Shown one piece after another: positions 37,367-45,948 of a stretch of DNA of 64,000 bases; the stretch's first letter is position 1, and each line of letters starts with the position of its first letter. The DNA lies in NCBI GenBank assembly GCA_030584025.1, contig CP129487.1, positions 1,612,001 to 1,676,000 on the forward strand, written 5' to 3'. Under the pieces are notes generated by a model. That model was not told where the DNA came from. It worked only from the letters and a program-made list of their open reading frames with translations, and did no database searches. The DNA comes from Cyclobacteriaceae bacterium (GTDB lineage: Bacteria; Bacteroidota; Bacteroidia; Cytophagales; Cyclobacteriaceae). Made by a program: the position numbers and the translations under genes.

Positions 37367-38590
37367 ATGAGTATTACATCTAAGATCAAGACTGCGTTTG
37401 AAAAGGGAAACGGTATATTAAGACTTACACCAACTTGGGTACCAAGATCTTTTTGTGTTCCAGGAAGGCGAATAAAACTGCATCCGGATGATTACTATAT
37501 TCTTGGAGGGATTCGGGGAGGTATAGATGAACGATGGTTAGCATCTACTACTCCTGCCAAAAATGGACCCCTTACTGGCGAGCATGAAGGAATGAGTTTA
37601 GTTGTATTTGAAAATAATGGTAAAAATGAGACATTCTTGCTTGCTGATGCAATTGAAGAGTTAAAAGATAAGCTCATAGGTGGTCGCTTATGGGATACCT
37701 ATAAGTCCTGGCCCATGTATTCTAAATTCTTTGATAACATGGGTCCGTTGCCTCATCATGTACACCATAACGATGAAAAGGCGAAACTAGTAGGACAATT
37801 TGGAAAGCCAGAGGCATACTACTTTCCTCCGCAAATGAATAATCATGGAGGTGATTTTCCTTATACATTTTTTGGTATCACTCCAGGTACTACAAAAGAG
37901 GAAATAAGAGAATGCCTTGTCAATTTTACTAAAGGTGATAATAAAATTACAAACTTTTCTCAAGCCTTTAAGCTGGAACCGGGAACTGGGTGGGATGTAC
38001 CTCCAGGGCTTTTACATGCCCCGGGGAGTTTATGCACATACGAACCTCAGAAGGCGTCAGATGTTTTTGCAATGTATCAGTCTTTGGTTAATGAAGCTGT
38101 CGTTCCAGAGGATCTTCTATGGAATTGCTCACCTGAAGATAGGAAAGGCGATTATGACTACTTGCTTGAAGTTTTGGATTGGGAACTAAATATTGATAAT
38201 AATTTGTATAAAAACAGATTTATGCCACCAATACCTGTGAATGATTCAAAGGAAATGCTAAGTGAGGGCTATAATGAAAAGTGGATATGCTATAAATCTC
38301 AATCTTTTAGTGCAAAGGAATTGACAATATTACCAGGGTCTTCTGTTAGAATAAAAGATAGTGCGTGCTATGGCTTCATCATGGTGCAAGGATACGGACA
38401 GTTAAACGGGCTCAAGATAGAGACACCATCATTAATTAGATATGGACAGCACACGTATGACGAATATTTTGTAAGCGAGAAAGCAGCCAACGAGGGTGTA
38501 AGTATTGTTAACCCTTCTGAAAGTGATCCCATAGTAATGTTAAAGCATTTTGGCCCAGGAAATCCTGATTTAAAAATTAGTCGAAATTAG
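37367..38590 (+). CDS. Cupin-type sugar isomerase-like protein (mannose-6-phosphate isomerase-like)
   Basis: A 407-residue protein. I place the start at ATG 37367 (MSITSKIK); an in-frame TTG is two codons upstream. The sequence resembles type I phosphomannose isomerase-like proteins: a metal site around PLPHHVHHNDEKA (His cluster with Glu), then a TGWDVPPGLLHAPGSLCTYEP segment that closes the cupin barrel. In this locus the pathway needs an aldose-ketose isomerase (L-fucose to L-fuculose) and no FucI or RhaA gene is present, so this protein is the obvious candidate. That role is inference; it may instead act on another sugar. Confidence 0.65.
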   Translation: MSITSKIKTAFEKGNGILRLTPTWVPRSFCVPGRRIKLHPDDYYILGGIRGGIDERWLASTTPAKNGPLTGEHEGMSLVVFENNGKNETFLLADAIEELKDKLIGGRLWDTYKSWPMYSKFFDNMGPLPHHVHHNDEKAKLVGQFGKPEAYYFPPQMNNHGGDFPYTFFGITPGTTKEEIRECLVNFTKGDNKITNFSQAFKLEPGTGWDVPPGLLHAPGSLCTYEPQKASDVFAMYQSLVNEAVVPEDLLWNCSPEDRKGDYDYLLEVLDWELNIDNNLYKNRFMPPIPVNDSKEMLSEGYNEKWICYKSQSFSAKELTILPGSSVRIKDSACYGFIMVQGYGQLNGLKIETPSLIRYGQHTYDEYFVSEKAANEGVSIVNPSESDPIVMLKHFGPGNPDLKISRN

Positions 38591-38628
38591 TCGAGATCTT
38601 TATTAAGGAATCAGATACCTCAATAGTA

Positions 38629-38648
38629 TCAGGATACTACAGGATTGT
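38629..38648 (-). promoter_or_regulatory. Fucose-regulon operator-like site 6
   Basis: The minus strand reads ACAATCCTGT then AGTATCCTGA. The site ends 58 bases before the first GH29 gene and follows the cupin isomerase-like gene. Confidence 0.6.
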
Positions 38649-38706
38649 TTTTAAGTTGGGGTAATCTATTTTTAGTAATCCAAACACTTTAAAAAAAATT
38701 AAATCG

Positions 38707-40476
38707 ATGAAACTATCATTGAAGCAAAATTTCATTGCTTATTGGATTATAATCTTTCTATTTATTGGTTGTGCCGATAAGCAAGCAAAGAATGAAAGTG
38801 AAATGCCAAATAGCAAGCATCTCACCACGTCACCCGACCAGCCTAAGCGTCCTGAAAATTTCCAACCATTTAGGTATAAATACTCTATAGTTGAGTTGAA
38901 TAAACGATTCACTGAGGATATACTAAAGCGAGGAAGCGAAGAATTGAAGAAGTTATCTGAAGTTAACGCTAAAGGACCATATAAGCCAACAATCGAGTCG
39001 TTGGGTAGTCACCCAATGCCTGAATGGTTTCAAGACGCTAAGTTAGGGATATTTTTGGATTGGGGACCTTGGTCTGCCGCAGGGTATGCACCGAAAAAAG
39101 GGGCGGAGGCTAGTACTGGTGGATCATATCCTGATTGGTATGAATTTTTGATGGATTATTTATACAAAGAATATCATGATGAAGTGTTTGGAGCCGACTT
39201 TAGAAGAGATGATTTATTACCAATGTTAACTGGTTCAAATTTTGACGCTGAGGAATACGTACAACTCACCATAGATGCGGGAGCTCGGTATCTTGTTCCA
39301 TTCTCTAAACATCATGGTGGCTGGACTATGTGGGAGTCGTCTTATACTAAGAGAAATGCAGTTGAAATGGGGCCAGGGCGTGATATTTATAAAGAACTTG
39401 CTGAGGCATCTAAAAAAAATAATATCAAACTTGGATTCTATTTTTCTGTTTCAGAATGGGAATATCCGGTTATTGTTGAACAACCGGTTACGCAATGGGC
39501 TCCTGTTAAAAACATTGCAATCTTTCAAGATGAGCTTGGACAAATACCACGTGGAAAGCCTTTAACAACTTATTTTCCTGCAGTTCATGACAGGATGATT
39601 TCGGGCAAAATTCCTGTTCGGGATTATTTTGCAGACTACATGATGCCTTCGTTTAAAGAAGCTATCGACAAGTTTGATCCTGACTTAGTCTGGTATGATG
39701 GAGGATGGGGAAGTCCAGTGTCTGTTAGTAGAGCTGCTGAATTGTCTGCATATTTTTATAATCAAGCAAATAACCGTAAGGAAGTAGTTATAAATAATAG
39801 GGCTGGCAGTACCATGACTGATGAAGAACTGAGTCAATTTATGGAATACATGAAGAGTGGCGAACAGGAAAAGGCAATGCAACTATACCTTAACTCTGCG
39901 AGACTAGGTGATTATGGAACCCCTGAGTATACAATAGGAGAAGTTGATATTACTAAGAAATGGGAGGTTTGCAGATCAATTAGCCCTGCATTTGGTTACA
40001 ATTGGCAAGATGATGAAGAGAGTTCACAGAGTAGCGAAGATTTAATTAAGATGTTTATCAAAATAGTAGCCGAGAATGGTAATTTACTTCTAGTGATTAA
40101 TCCGGATGGTTCAGGTAAACTTTCTGAAATACAAAAAAATAGACTTAAAGAGCTAGGACTGTGGCTTAAGATTAATGGTGAGGGTATTTATTCAACGCGT
40201 CCATGGATAAGGCAACAAGATGGTGATCTTTTCTTTACTAGTAGCAAGGAAGGGAAATATGTCTATGCACATTTGACATCATGGCCAGGAGAAAAGCTAA
40301 CTATAAATGGGATAACTCCAAGCAGTGATTCAAAGATAACTATGTTGGGATTCGATGATAGCTTAGTCTGGAATCAAAGTGAAGCAGGTGTAGTTATCAC
40401 GCTTCCCGAAACTTTACAGGTAGAATCCAACCGTCCAACAAAATATGCTTGGGTAATAAAAGTACAAATAAAATAG
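38707..40476 (+). CDS. GH29 alpha-L-fucosidase, lipoprotein
   Basis: A 589-residue exo-alpha-L-fucosidase. The N-terminus has a lipoprotein signal peptide with lipobox LFIGC. GH29 motifs follow: GIFLDWGPWSAAGY, GSYPDWYEFLMD, RYLVPFSKHHGGWTMWES, and the nucleophile in VWYDGGWG (Asp331). The C-terminal about 100 residues form the beta-sandwich. It removes terminal L-fucose from glycans in the periplasm or at the surface. It is followed 22 bases later by a close paralogue, and has its own operator-like site upstream. Confidence 0.92.
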   Translation: MKLSLKQNFIAYWIIIFLFIGCADKQAKNESEMPNSKHLTTSPDQPKRPENFQPFRYKYSIVELNKRFTEDILKRGSEELKKLSEVNAKGPYKPTIESLGSHPMPEWFQDAKLGIFLDWGPWSAAGYAPKKGAEASTGGSYPDWYEFLMDYLYKEYHDEVFGADFRRDDLLPMLTGSNFDAEEYVQLTIDAGARYLVPFSKHHGGWTMWESSYTKRNAVEMGPGRDIYKELAEASKKNNIKLGFYFSVSEWEYPVIVEQPVTQWAPVKNIAIFQDELGQIPRGKPLTTYFPAVHDRMISGKIPVRDYFADYMMPSFKEAIDKFDPDLVWYDGGWGSPVSVSRAAELSAYFYNQANNRKEVVINNRAGSTMTDEELSQFMEYMKSGEQEKAMQLYLNSARLGDYGTPEYTIGEVDITKKWEVCRSISPAFGYNWQDDEESSQSSEDLIKMFIKIVAENGNLLLVINPDGSGKLSEIQKNRLKELGLWLKINGEGIYSTRPWIRQQDGDLFFTSSKEGKYVYAHLTSWPGEKLTINGITPSSDSKITMLGFDDSLVWNQSEAGVVITLPETLQVESNRPTKYAWVIKVQIK

Positions 40477-40498
40477 TAAGATTTTAAATTCATTAACT

Positions 40499-42214
40499 AT
40501 GTGCAAGATTCAAACTTTTCTCACCATAGCTTGTTATATTGTACTTGTAACAACTTCTGTTGTCGCACAAGAACAACCAAAGCGACCTTCAGACTTTAAG
40601 CCATTCCATTATAAGTATTCAACACTTGAGCTTTACGAAAAATTTTCGGCAGATATGATGAAAAGGGCTGCCGATGATGTTAAAAAATTGATTGAAGTAA
40701 ATGAAAAGGGTAAGTATAAACCAAATCCTGAGTCACTTGCTAATCATAAAATACCAGATTGGTTTCGTGATGCGAAGCTAGGCATATTTTTTGATTGGGG
40801 ACCATGGTCTGTACCAGGGTATGCAGTTCCGAGAGATCCTAATCTTGGCACAGGTGGATCTTATCCTGATTGGTATGAATTTCTTATGGATTACTCCTAT
40901 AAATCGTATCATGATACTGTTTGGGGCCCTGATTTTCGAAGAGATGATTTTTTACCATTACTAACTGGTGAACAGCTTAACGCTGATGAGTACGCTGATT
41001 TAGCTGTTCGGTCAGGAGCAAAATATTTTGTTCCATTTAGTCGTCATCATGCAGGCTGGACAATGTGGGAATCAAGCTATACATTTAGAAATGCAAAAGA
41101 AATGGGGCCTAAACGTGATATTAAAATGGAATTGGCTCAAGCCGTGCGCAAAAGAGGGCTCAAGTTTGCTTTGTATTTCTCAATTGCTGAATGGGAATAT
41201 CCGGTAATTGTAGATAAACGTATAAGCCAATGGGATCCGACACCAAATCTTGCGATTTTTCATGACGGCATGGCTATACTTCCACGACCAATCCCATATG
41301 CAAGTTATTTTCCTGCAGTGCATGATAGAATGATTTCAGGTAAAATTCCGGTTCGTGACTATTATGCTGATTACATGATGCCTTTATTTAAGGAAGCTGT
41401 TGACAAATTTGACCCTGATATTGTGTGGTATGATGGAGGTTGGGGGGTACCAGTTTCTGTAAGCAGAGCGGCTGAATTGTCGGCATATTTTTACAATCAG
41501 GCAGAAGGCAGAAAGGAAGTTGTAATAAATAATCGAGCTGGTAGCGCGCTTTCAGCTGAAGAAATGGCCGAACTACGAAGGCTCCGTGAATCAGGTGATC
41601 ATGATGCAGCAACTGAAAGAACTTTAAGAAATCGACAATTAGGAGATTATACTACTCCTGAGTACCATATTGGAAAAATTGATCCCTCGATCAATTGGGA
41701 AGTTTGTAGATCAATTAGTCCTGCATTTGGTTACAATTGGACTGATAACGAATCAAACTCATTATCGAGCTTTGAACTTATTAAAATGTTCATAGAAATT
41801 GTTTCAGGAAACGGAAACCTATTGTTGGTAATTAACCCAGATGGAAAAGGGAAATTATCAGAAATTCAACGTAAACGACTACTAGACTTAGGGGATTGGT
41901 TAAGAATTAACGGTGAAGGAATTTATTCTACAAGACCATGGGTAAAACAAGTTGATGGTAATCAATACTTTACACAGAGTAAGGATGGAAAGTATATCTA
42001 TGTTCATTTTGTTGAATTGCCAGGTGAAAGTGCAGTGATAAAAGATTTAACAGCATTAAAGGGCTCAAAGGCAAGTTTGCTTGGTTACAAAGGTCAACTA
42101 AAATGGAACCAGTCAGGCAGTAATTTAGAATTGAACTTTCCTGAAAGTTTGCGTAATGAATTTTCAAAGACGTCTCCATATGCATGGGTACTTAAGATTC
42201 AAGTAAAGAAATAA
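40499..42214 (+). CDS. GH29 alpha-L-fucosidase, secreted
   Basis: A 571-residue paralogue of the gene just upstream, sharing long identical segments (for example DYMMP, VSRAAELSAYFYNQA and VCRSISPAFGYNW). A signal peptide replaces the lipobox (about 1-23, ending SVVAQ). The nucleophile is Asp312 in VWYDGGWG. The pair looks like a tandem duplication, probably with different localisation or linkage preference. The transporter gene follows 32 bases later. Confidence 0.92.
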   Translation: MCKIQTFLTIACYIVLVTTSVVAQEQPKRPSDFKPFHYKYSTLELYEKFSADMMKRAADDVKKLIEVNEKGKYKPNPESLANHKIPDWFRDAKLGIFFDWGPWSVPGYAVPRDPNLGTGGSYPDWYEFLMDYSYKSYHDTVWGPDFRRDDFLPLLTGEQLNADEYADLAVRSGAKYFVPFSRHHAGWTMWESSYTFRNAKEMGPKRDIKMELAQAVRKRGLKFALYFSIAEWEYPVIVDKRISQWDPTPNLAIFHDGMAILPRPIPYASYFPAVHDRMISGKIPVRDYYADYMMPLFKEAVDKFDPDIVWYDGGWGVPVSVSRAAELSAYFYNQAEGRKEVVINNRAGSALSAEEMAELRRLRESGDHDAATERTLRNRQLGDYTTPEYHIGKIDPSINWEVCRSISPAFGYNWTDNESNSLSSFELIKMFIEIVSGNGNLLLVINPDGKGKLSEIQRKRLLDLGDWLRINGEGIYSTRPWVKQVDGNQYFTQSKDGKYIYVHFVELPGESAVIKDLTALKGSKASLLGYKGQLKWNQSGSNLELNFPESLRNEFSKTSPYAWVLKIQVKK

Positions 42215-42246
42215 ACAACCGAACCCTAATCTAAAATTTCCAACCC

Positions 42247-43653
42247 TTGAATCAACCGTCTATTCGTTATAATAAACTATTTCTTTGGCTTGTAAGTCTT
42301 ACAGCCGCTATGGGTGGCTTCCTTTTTGGTTATGATTGGGTTGTTATTGGTGGAGCAAAACCCTTTTATGAGCCATTTTTTGGACTTGAGTCTGCAACCC
42401 AAAAGGGTTGGGGCACAAGTTCAGCACTAATAGGATGCATGGCAGGGGCAATACTATGCGTCATGTTGGCAGATAGATATGGTAGAAAAAAACTGCTATT
42501 ATTTGCCGGACTACTATTTACGATATCCGCAATTGGGACTGCCCTTGTTAATTCATTCTTTGGGTTTAATTTTTACCGCATTGTTGGTGGTGTAGCTATG
42601 GGGATAGCTCTTAATCTTTCCCCAATGTATATAGCAGAAATTGCTCCACCTGAAAAGCGTGGAATGTATGTATCTATAAACCAATTGTTAATAATGATTG
42701 GTGTTCTTATGGCACAAGTCGTCAACTGGCAGATTTCTCTATTGGATACTGACTTGATTGATAATGCCTCTTCGGCCATTATTGCACAAAGCTGGAGTGG
42801 TTTGTATGGCTGGCGATGGATGTTTGGTGTTGAAGCAATTCCTGCTTTTATTTTCTTTTTATTGATGTTTTTTGTCCCTGAGAGTGTTAGATGGCTGGTT
42901 AAGAATAATCACATTGACCGAGCACAAAGAATACTTGAGAAAATAGGAGGACAAGAATATGCAAGAAACCAAATTGATGAAGTAAAATCAACAGTATCAC
43001 TTGATGATATCTCACATGTTGATTTTAAGAAACTTCTGAATCCAAATATTTTGAAATTTATCGGCTTAGGTGTTTTCCTGGCATTTCTACAACAATGGAG
43101 CGGACTGAATGTAATTATTTATTACGCTTCTGATATTTTTCAAGCTGCTGGCTACAATTTGAAACAGATGATGTTAAATATTGTAGTAATTGGTTCTGTC
43201 ATGGTCGTAGCAGTGATTATTACCATGCTTACAGTCGATCGTCTTGGCAGAAAAAAACTTATGTTATTTGGAACAATCTCGATGGCTATAGTCTATGCAT
43301 TTATTGGATTCTCATTTTATCATAACTATACTGGTGTTGTGGTAGTGTTGCTTGTTCTTGCCAATGTATTATTCTATTCAATAACGCTTGCACCATTATT
43401 ATGGGTTATTCTTTCTGAGATATTTCCAAATCGGATTCGCGGAGCAGCAATGTCGATAGCAGCTCTAGCGCATTGGATAGGTAATTTTTCTCTTACATTT
43501 ACATTTCCAACAATTAAGGAAAACTTAGGTTGGGCCAATAATTTCTGGTTGTATGGTATAATTTGTGCATTTGGTTTTATTGTATTACTTCTCTACTTAC
43601 CGGAAACAAAAGGAAAAACACTTGAGCAAATTGAGAAAGAACTAATTCGTTGA
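42247..43653 (+). CDS. MFS sugar porter (sugar:H+ symporter family)
   Basis: A 468-residue transporter with 12 hydrophobic segments and the sugar porter signatures: GGFLFGYDWVVIGGA near the start, DRYGRKKLL after TM2, PESVRWLV in the middle, QQWSGLNVIIYYA in TM7, DRLGRKKLM and PETKGKTLEQIE at the end. The start codon is TTG (42247); no ATG lies in frame before codon 22, which is already inside TM1. It is probably the inner-membrane importer of L-fucose or the released sugar; it is not a FucP-type protein. Last gene of the locus. Confidence 0.88.
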   Translation: MNQPSIRYNKLFLWLVSLTAAMGGFLFGYDWVVIGGAKPFYEPFFGLESATQKGWGTSSALIGCMAGAILCVMLADRYGRKKLLLFAGLLFTISAIGTALVNSFFGFNFYRIVGGVAMGIALNLSPMYIAEIAPPEKRGMYVSINQLLIMIGVLMAQVVNWQISLLDTDLIDNASSAIIAQSWSGLYGWRWMFGVEAIPAFIFFLLMFFVPESVRWLVKNNHIDRAQRILEKIGGQEYARNQIDEVKSTVSLDDISHVDFKKLLNPNILKFIGLGVFLAFLQQWSGLNVIIYYASDIFQAAGYNLKQMMLNIVVIGSVMVVAVIITMLTVDRLGRKKLMLFGTISMAIVYAFIGFSFYHNYTGVVVVLLVLANVLFYSITLAPLLWVILSEIFPNRIRGAAMSIAALAHWIGNFSLTFTFPTIKENLGWANNFWLYGIICAFGFIVLLLYLPETKGKTLEQIEKELIR

Positions 43654-43739
43654 TTGGCAGTTTGACTAATAAAAGTAGCGTCAATTATTGTATAATGAAT
43701 AGGTTTTGATCCAGTTGGTTATTTTCCAAACTTCATTTA

Positions 43740-44159
43740 TCATGAATATACACCATATTCAATGCGTCCTAACACCTCCTTAACCATCTCCATGCCAATG
43801 AAATTTTTCATCATTTCATGCGGAGTTTTACCATTAAGCTGTGTAATAGGAACCTTTAGCCACGCTTTGAAATTTTCTTCGTTCCCATCAAAAACATCAA
43901 GGCCATAATTCCATAATTCATAATACTTAACCAGTCTCTCGGAGGCCTTAGTACTTAACAGGTCGTTTCGCTTTTTACTTTTAAGATAACGGACGCTCAC
44001 CCCAAGTATCATGGCCATTTCAGCATGAGAGAGTCCAGTCTTCTTTTGGATAGAAACATACACTTTTGCTGGCAGTCCTTTGTCAACAGCTTCAAAAAGT
44101 TCTAATGGTGAATACCCTTCAATTATCTTACTGTAATCTATCGCTTTACCACGCTTCAT
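43740..44159 (-). CDS. Xre/MbcA/ParS-type antitoxin (DUF2384 family), no toxin partner seen
   Basis: A 139-residue protein. The N-terminal half carries an Xre-like HTH (KTGLSHAEMAMILGVSVRYLKSK). The C-terminal half is the toxin-binding domain (FKAWLKVPITQLNGKTPHEMM ... VLGRIEYGVYS). Length fits the family. The usual partner is a RES-domain NAD-degrading toxin. No such gene lies within several kb on either side, so it is an orphan or the toxin has been lost. It follows the integrase gene at 27 bases and may regulate the island. Confidence 0.85.
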   Translation of the reverse strand: MKRGKAIDYSKIIEGYSPLELFEAVDKGLPAKVYVSIQKKTGLSHAEMAMILGVSVRYLKSKKRNDLLSTKASERLVKYYELWNYGLDVFDGNEENFKAWLKVPITQLNGKTPHEMMKNFIGMEMVKEVLGRIEYGVYS

Positions 44160-44186
44160 ATCCGCTTGACATTTAATTAAAGCTAA

Positions 44187-45383
44187 TCAAAACCGCTTCA
44201 TCCGCATAAAATAGTTCTTATCAATGGCTTTCTGTGCATACATCATGGTTGTTCTCATATCCGCATGCCTCAGGGTTTTTTGAATGAGTTCCATCGGTAT
44301 GTTCTTCTCATACATAAGCTGACCAGCGGTATGCCGTAAACTATGCGGACTATATTTTCCCTTCACTCGGAGTTTTTTGAAATACCTCCGAATAAGTGAA
44401 TCCAGTTCCTGACGCGTAAGTTTTGGAAATACTTTTCCACGCTTAATCTTAGATTTTTTCAGGTAAATCATCAATTCTTTGCGGGCTATCGATGAGAGCT
44501 TGATGGTATCCTTGGATTTTTCGCTTTTGCCCTTACTCCAAACCAGGATTTTGCCTTGCGATAACTTGATGTCTCCAACATTCAAGCGCAGTACCTCCAT
44601 GGATCGCAAACCATTCCATGCCATGAGTGCCAGAATGGCTTTATCGCGGGGAGTTTTCGCTAACTTTAATAACCGCTTCCGTTGACTCTCAGATAAGCTA
44701 TCCTTATGATAGGTACCTGATATGCTGCGGGGGATAATTACTTTAATGGCAGCAATTTCTCGAAGGGATTGCACACTGATTTTTTTCAATCCTGACTTAA
44801 CCATTCGTTGCTCACGAGATAAATCCCTGGAATCAAGAGCTTGATACATCAACGCCCATTCACAAAAAGCCTTCAAAACAGATTTATATAGCCTCTTGGT
44901 ATAATCGGAAAGGGTAGGGGCCAGAATGTACTTATTGGCAGTTCGTTTATTAATCCTGGTGACATCATCTTTGATTGCAAGGAAATATCCATTCAGCACA
45001 GTAGCGTAAATACTTAGGGTACCCTTTGATCGAAACCTGTCCTGATTGGAAATCAAAAACAATTTGACGAACAGGTTAGAAACCGGGAGCTTCGTCTCGT
45101 GCAAGTCATTAATCAGGTAGGTGAACTTACGGCCCGCCAGAAAATTAAGGAATCGATTTAAGATCGATCTGAGTGCTGGCCCCTTGCTGCTGATATAATC
45201 CTCCAACTGAGCCTTCACGTCTCCTCCCTGGCGATAGGAGCGTAGAAACGATTTGGCATTAGCAAGGTATGCTGGGCTTGCATCGTAGCGCTTTTTTAGC
45301 CAATAATCATAATCAACGAGAACCTGGGAGGCTTTAGGCAGTGGATTATCTACTTGATTCTTAATAATTGTTAGCCCCGCCAT
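44187..45383 (-). CDS. Tyrosine recombinase/integrase (phage integrase family)
   Basis: A 398-residue site-specific recombinase. An N-terminal SAM-like/arm-binding part is followed by the catalytic domain (about residues 200-395). The catalytic set is visible: Arg in GLRSMEVLRL, Lys in KGKSEKSKD, His-x-x-Arg in SPHSLRHTAG, His in TLRHADMRTT, and the nucleophile Tyr in MMYAQKAI. It fits integrases of mobile elements. Its position at the edge of the defence island suggests that it moved the island. No att core is recognised. A palindrome lies about 56 bases upstream. Confidence 0.92.
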   Translation of the reverse strand: MAGLTIIKNQVDNPLPKASQVLVDYDYWLKKRYDASPAYLANAKSFLRSYRQGGDVKAQLEDYISSKGPALRSILNRFLNFLAGRKFTYLINDLHETKLPVSNLFVKLFLISNQDRFRSKGTLSIYATVLNGYFLAIKDDVTRINKRTANKYILAPTLSDYTKRLYKSVLKAFCEWALMYQALDSRDLSREQRMVKSGLKKISVQSLREIAAIKVIIPRSISGTYHKDSLSESQRKRLLKLAKTPRDKAILALMAWNGLRSMEVLRLNVGDIKLSQGKILVWSKGKSEKSKDTIKLSSIARKELMIYLKKSKIKRGKVFPKLTRQELDSLIRRYFKKLRVKGKYSPHSLRHTAGQLMYEKNIPMELIQKTLRHADMRTTMMYAQKAIDKNYFMRMKRF

Positions 45384-45438
45384 AAAATTTTACATGTTGA
45401 GAGGACTGGATTTTGATAATTTGTATTTACTAAATTAT

Positions 45439-45454
45439 ATAAATGTACATTTAT
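45439..45454. promoter_or_regulatory. 16-bp palindrome upstream of integrase
   Basis: ATAAATGT followed by its reverse complement ACATTTAT, embedded in AT-rich DNA. The outer flanks TACTA and TAGTA extend the symmetry imperfectly to about 36 bases. It lies 56 bases upstream of the integrase start and could bind the island's own Xre-like protein. Confidence 0.45.
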
Positions 45455-45694
45455 TTAATAGTAAATTATTGATAAAACTTAAACATTTTTATTGACGATG
45501 GAGATAATAAGTTTAACTCAAGATTGCGACTGTAAATACTAAATACACCGTATTAGCACGTATTAGCCAGGGAAGATCACTGATGGATTATCGAGATGGG
45601 AATTTTCAGTTTCTGCTAACTACCTGAACAAAGAATTCCATAATGTTGCTATTTTTGAGACTTCGCATCTTACATTTCATGGATGGCCTTTCTC

Positions 45695-45835
45695 CAATCT
45701 TCATAAAAAGTTTTTTTGTGAGGAGTTTTAGTACCCCTTTCCCCATTATCTACTAGCGGGCTGAGGCAGCGACACTCTATGGCAGGCTTAGGCTTGCAGG
45801 GTAGGAGGTGCGGCCTGACAATGTCTGTTGCTGCT
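45695..45835. repeat. Dispersed intergenic repeat, copy B
   Basis: Matches the sequence at 15592-15740 in the same orientation: AATCTTCATAAAAAGTTTTTTT, then CTGAGGCAGCGACACTCTATGGCAGGCTT in blocks, then GGCCTGACAATG..TGTTGCTG. It is better preserved at its 3' end. Both copies lie in intergenic DNA. Confidence 0.6.
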
Positions 45836-45859
45836 GCGCTGGCAAAGCAATAGGGATAG

Positions 45860-45919
45860 TAGCGGAAAGCGCGAAGTATGTTGGCATGAGCGGGGCCGGA
45901 CTTGTAGCGGATAGCCCGA
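45860..45919. repeat. Pair of 15-base direct repeats (TAGCGGAAAGCGCGA / TAGCGGATAGCCCGA)
   Basis: Two 15-mers with 13 identical positions lie at 45860-45874 and 45905-45919, just downstream of repeat copy B. They are GC-rich in an AT-rich neighbourhood. They resemble short motifs that I recall from other Bacteroidota intergenic DNA, but the identity is not established. Confidence 0.5.
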
Positions 45920-45948
45920 GCCGAAGGCAGTGCTATAAATGCTGATTG

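Larger units (their letters stand above)
45384..45948. other. Intergenic region of the island (565 bases) with palindrome and dispersed repeat
   Basis: It holds the integrase promoter area with a 16-bp palindrome, dispersed repeat copy B, and two TAGCGGA-type 15-mers. No RNA gene or protein-coding gene is seen. Confidence 0.6.

Noticed and set aside
43654..43739. RES-domain toxin next to the Xre-type antitoxin
   Set aside because: The flanking region has no gene; the neighbours are the MFS porter and integrase.
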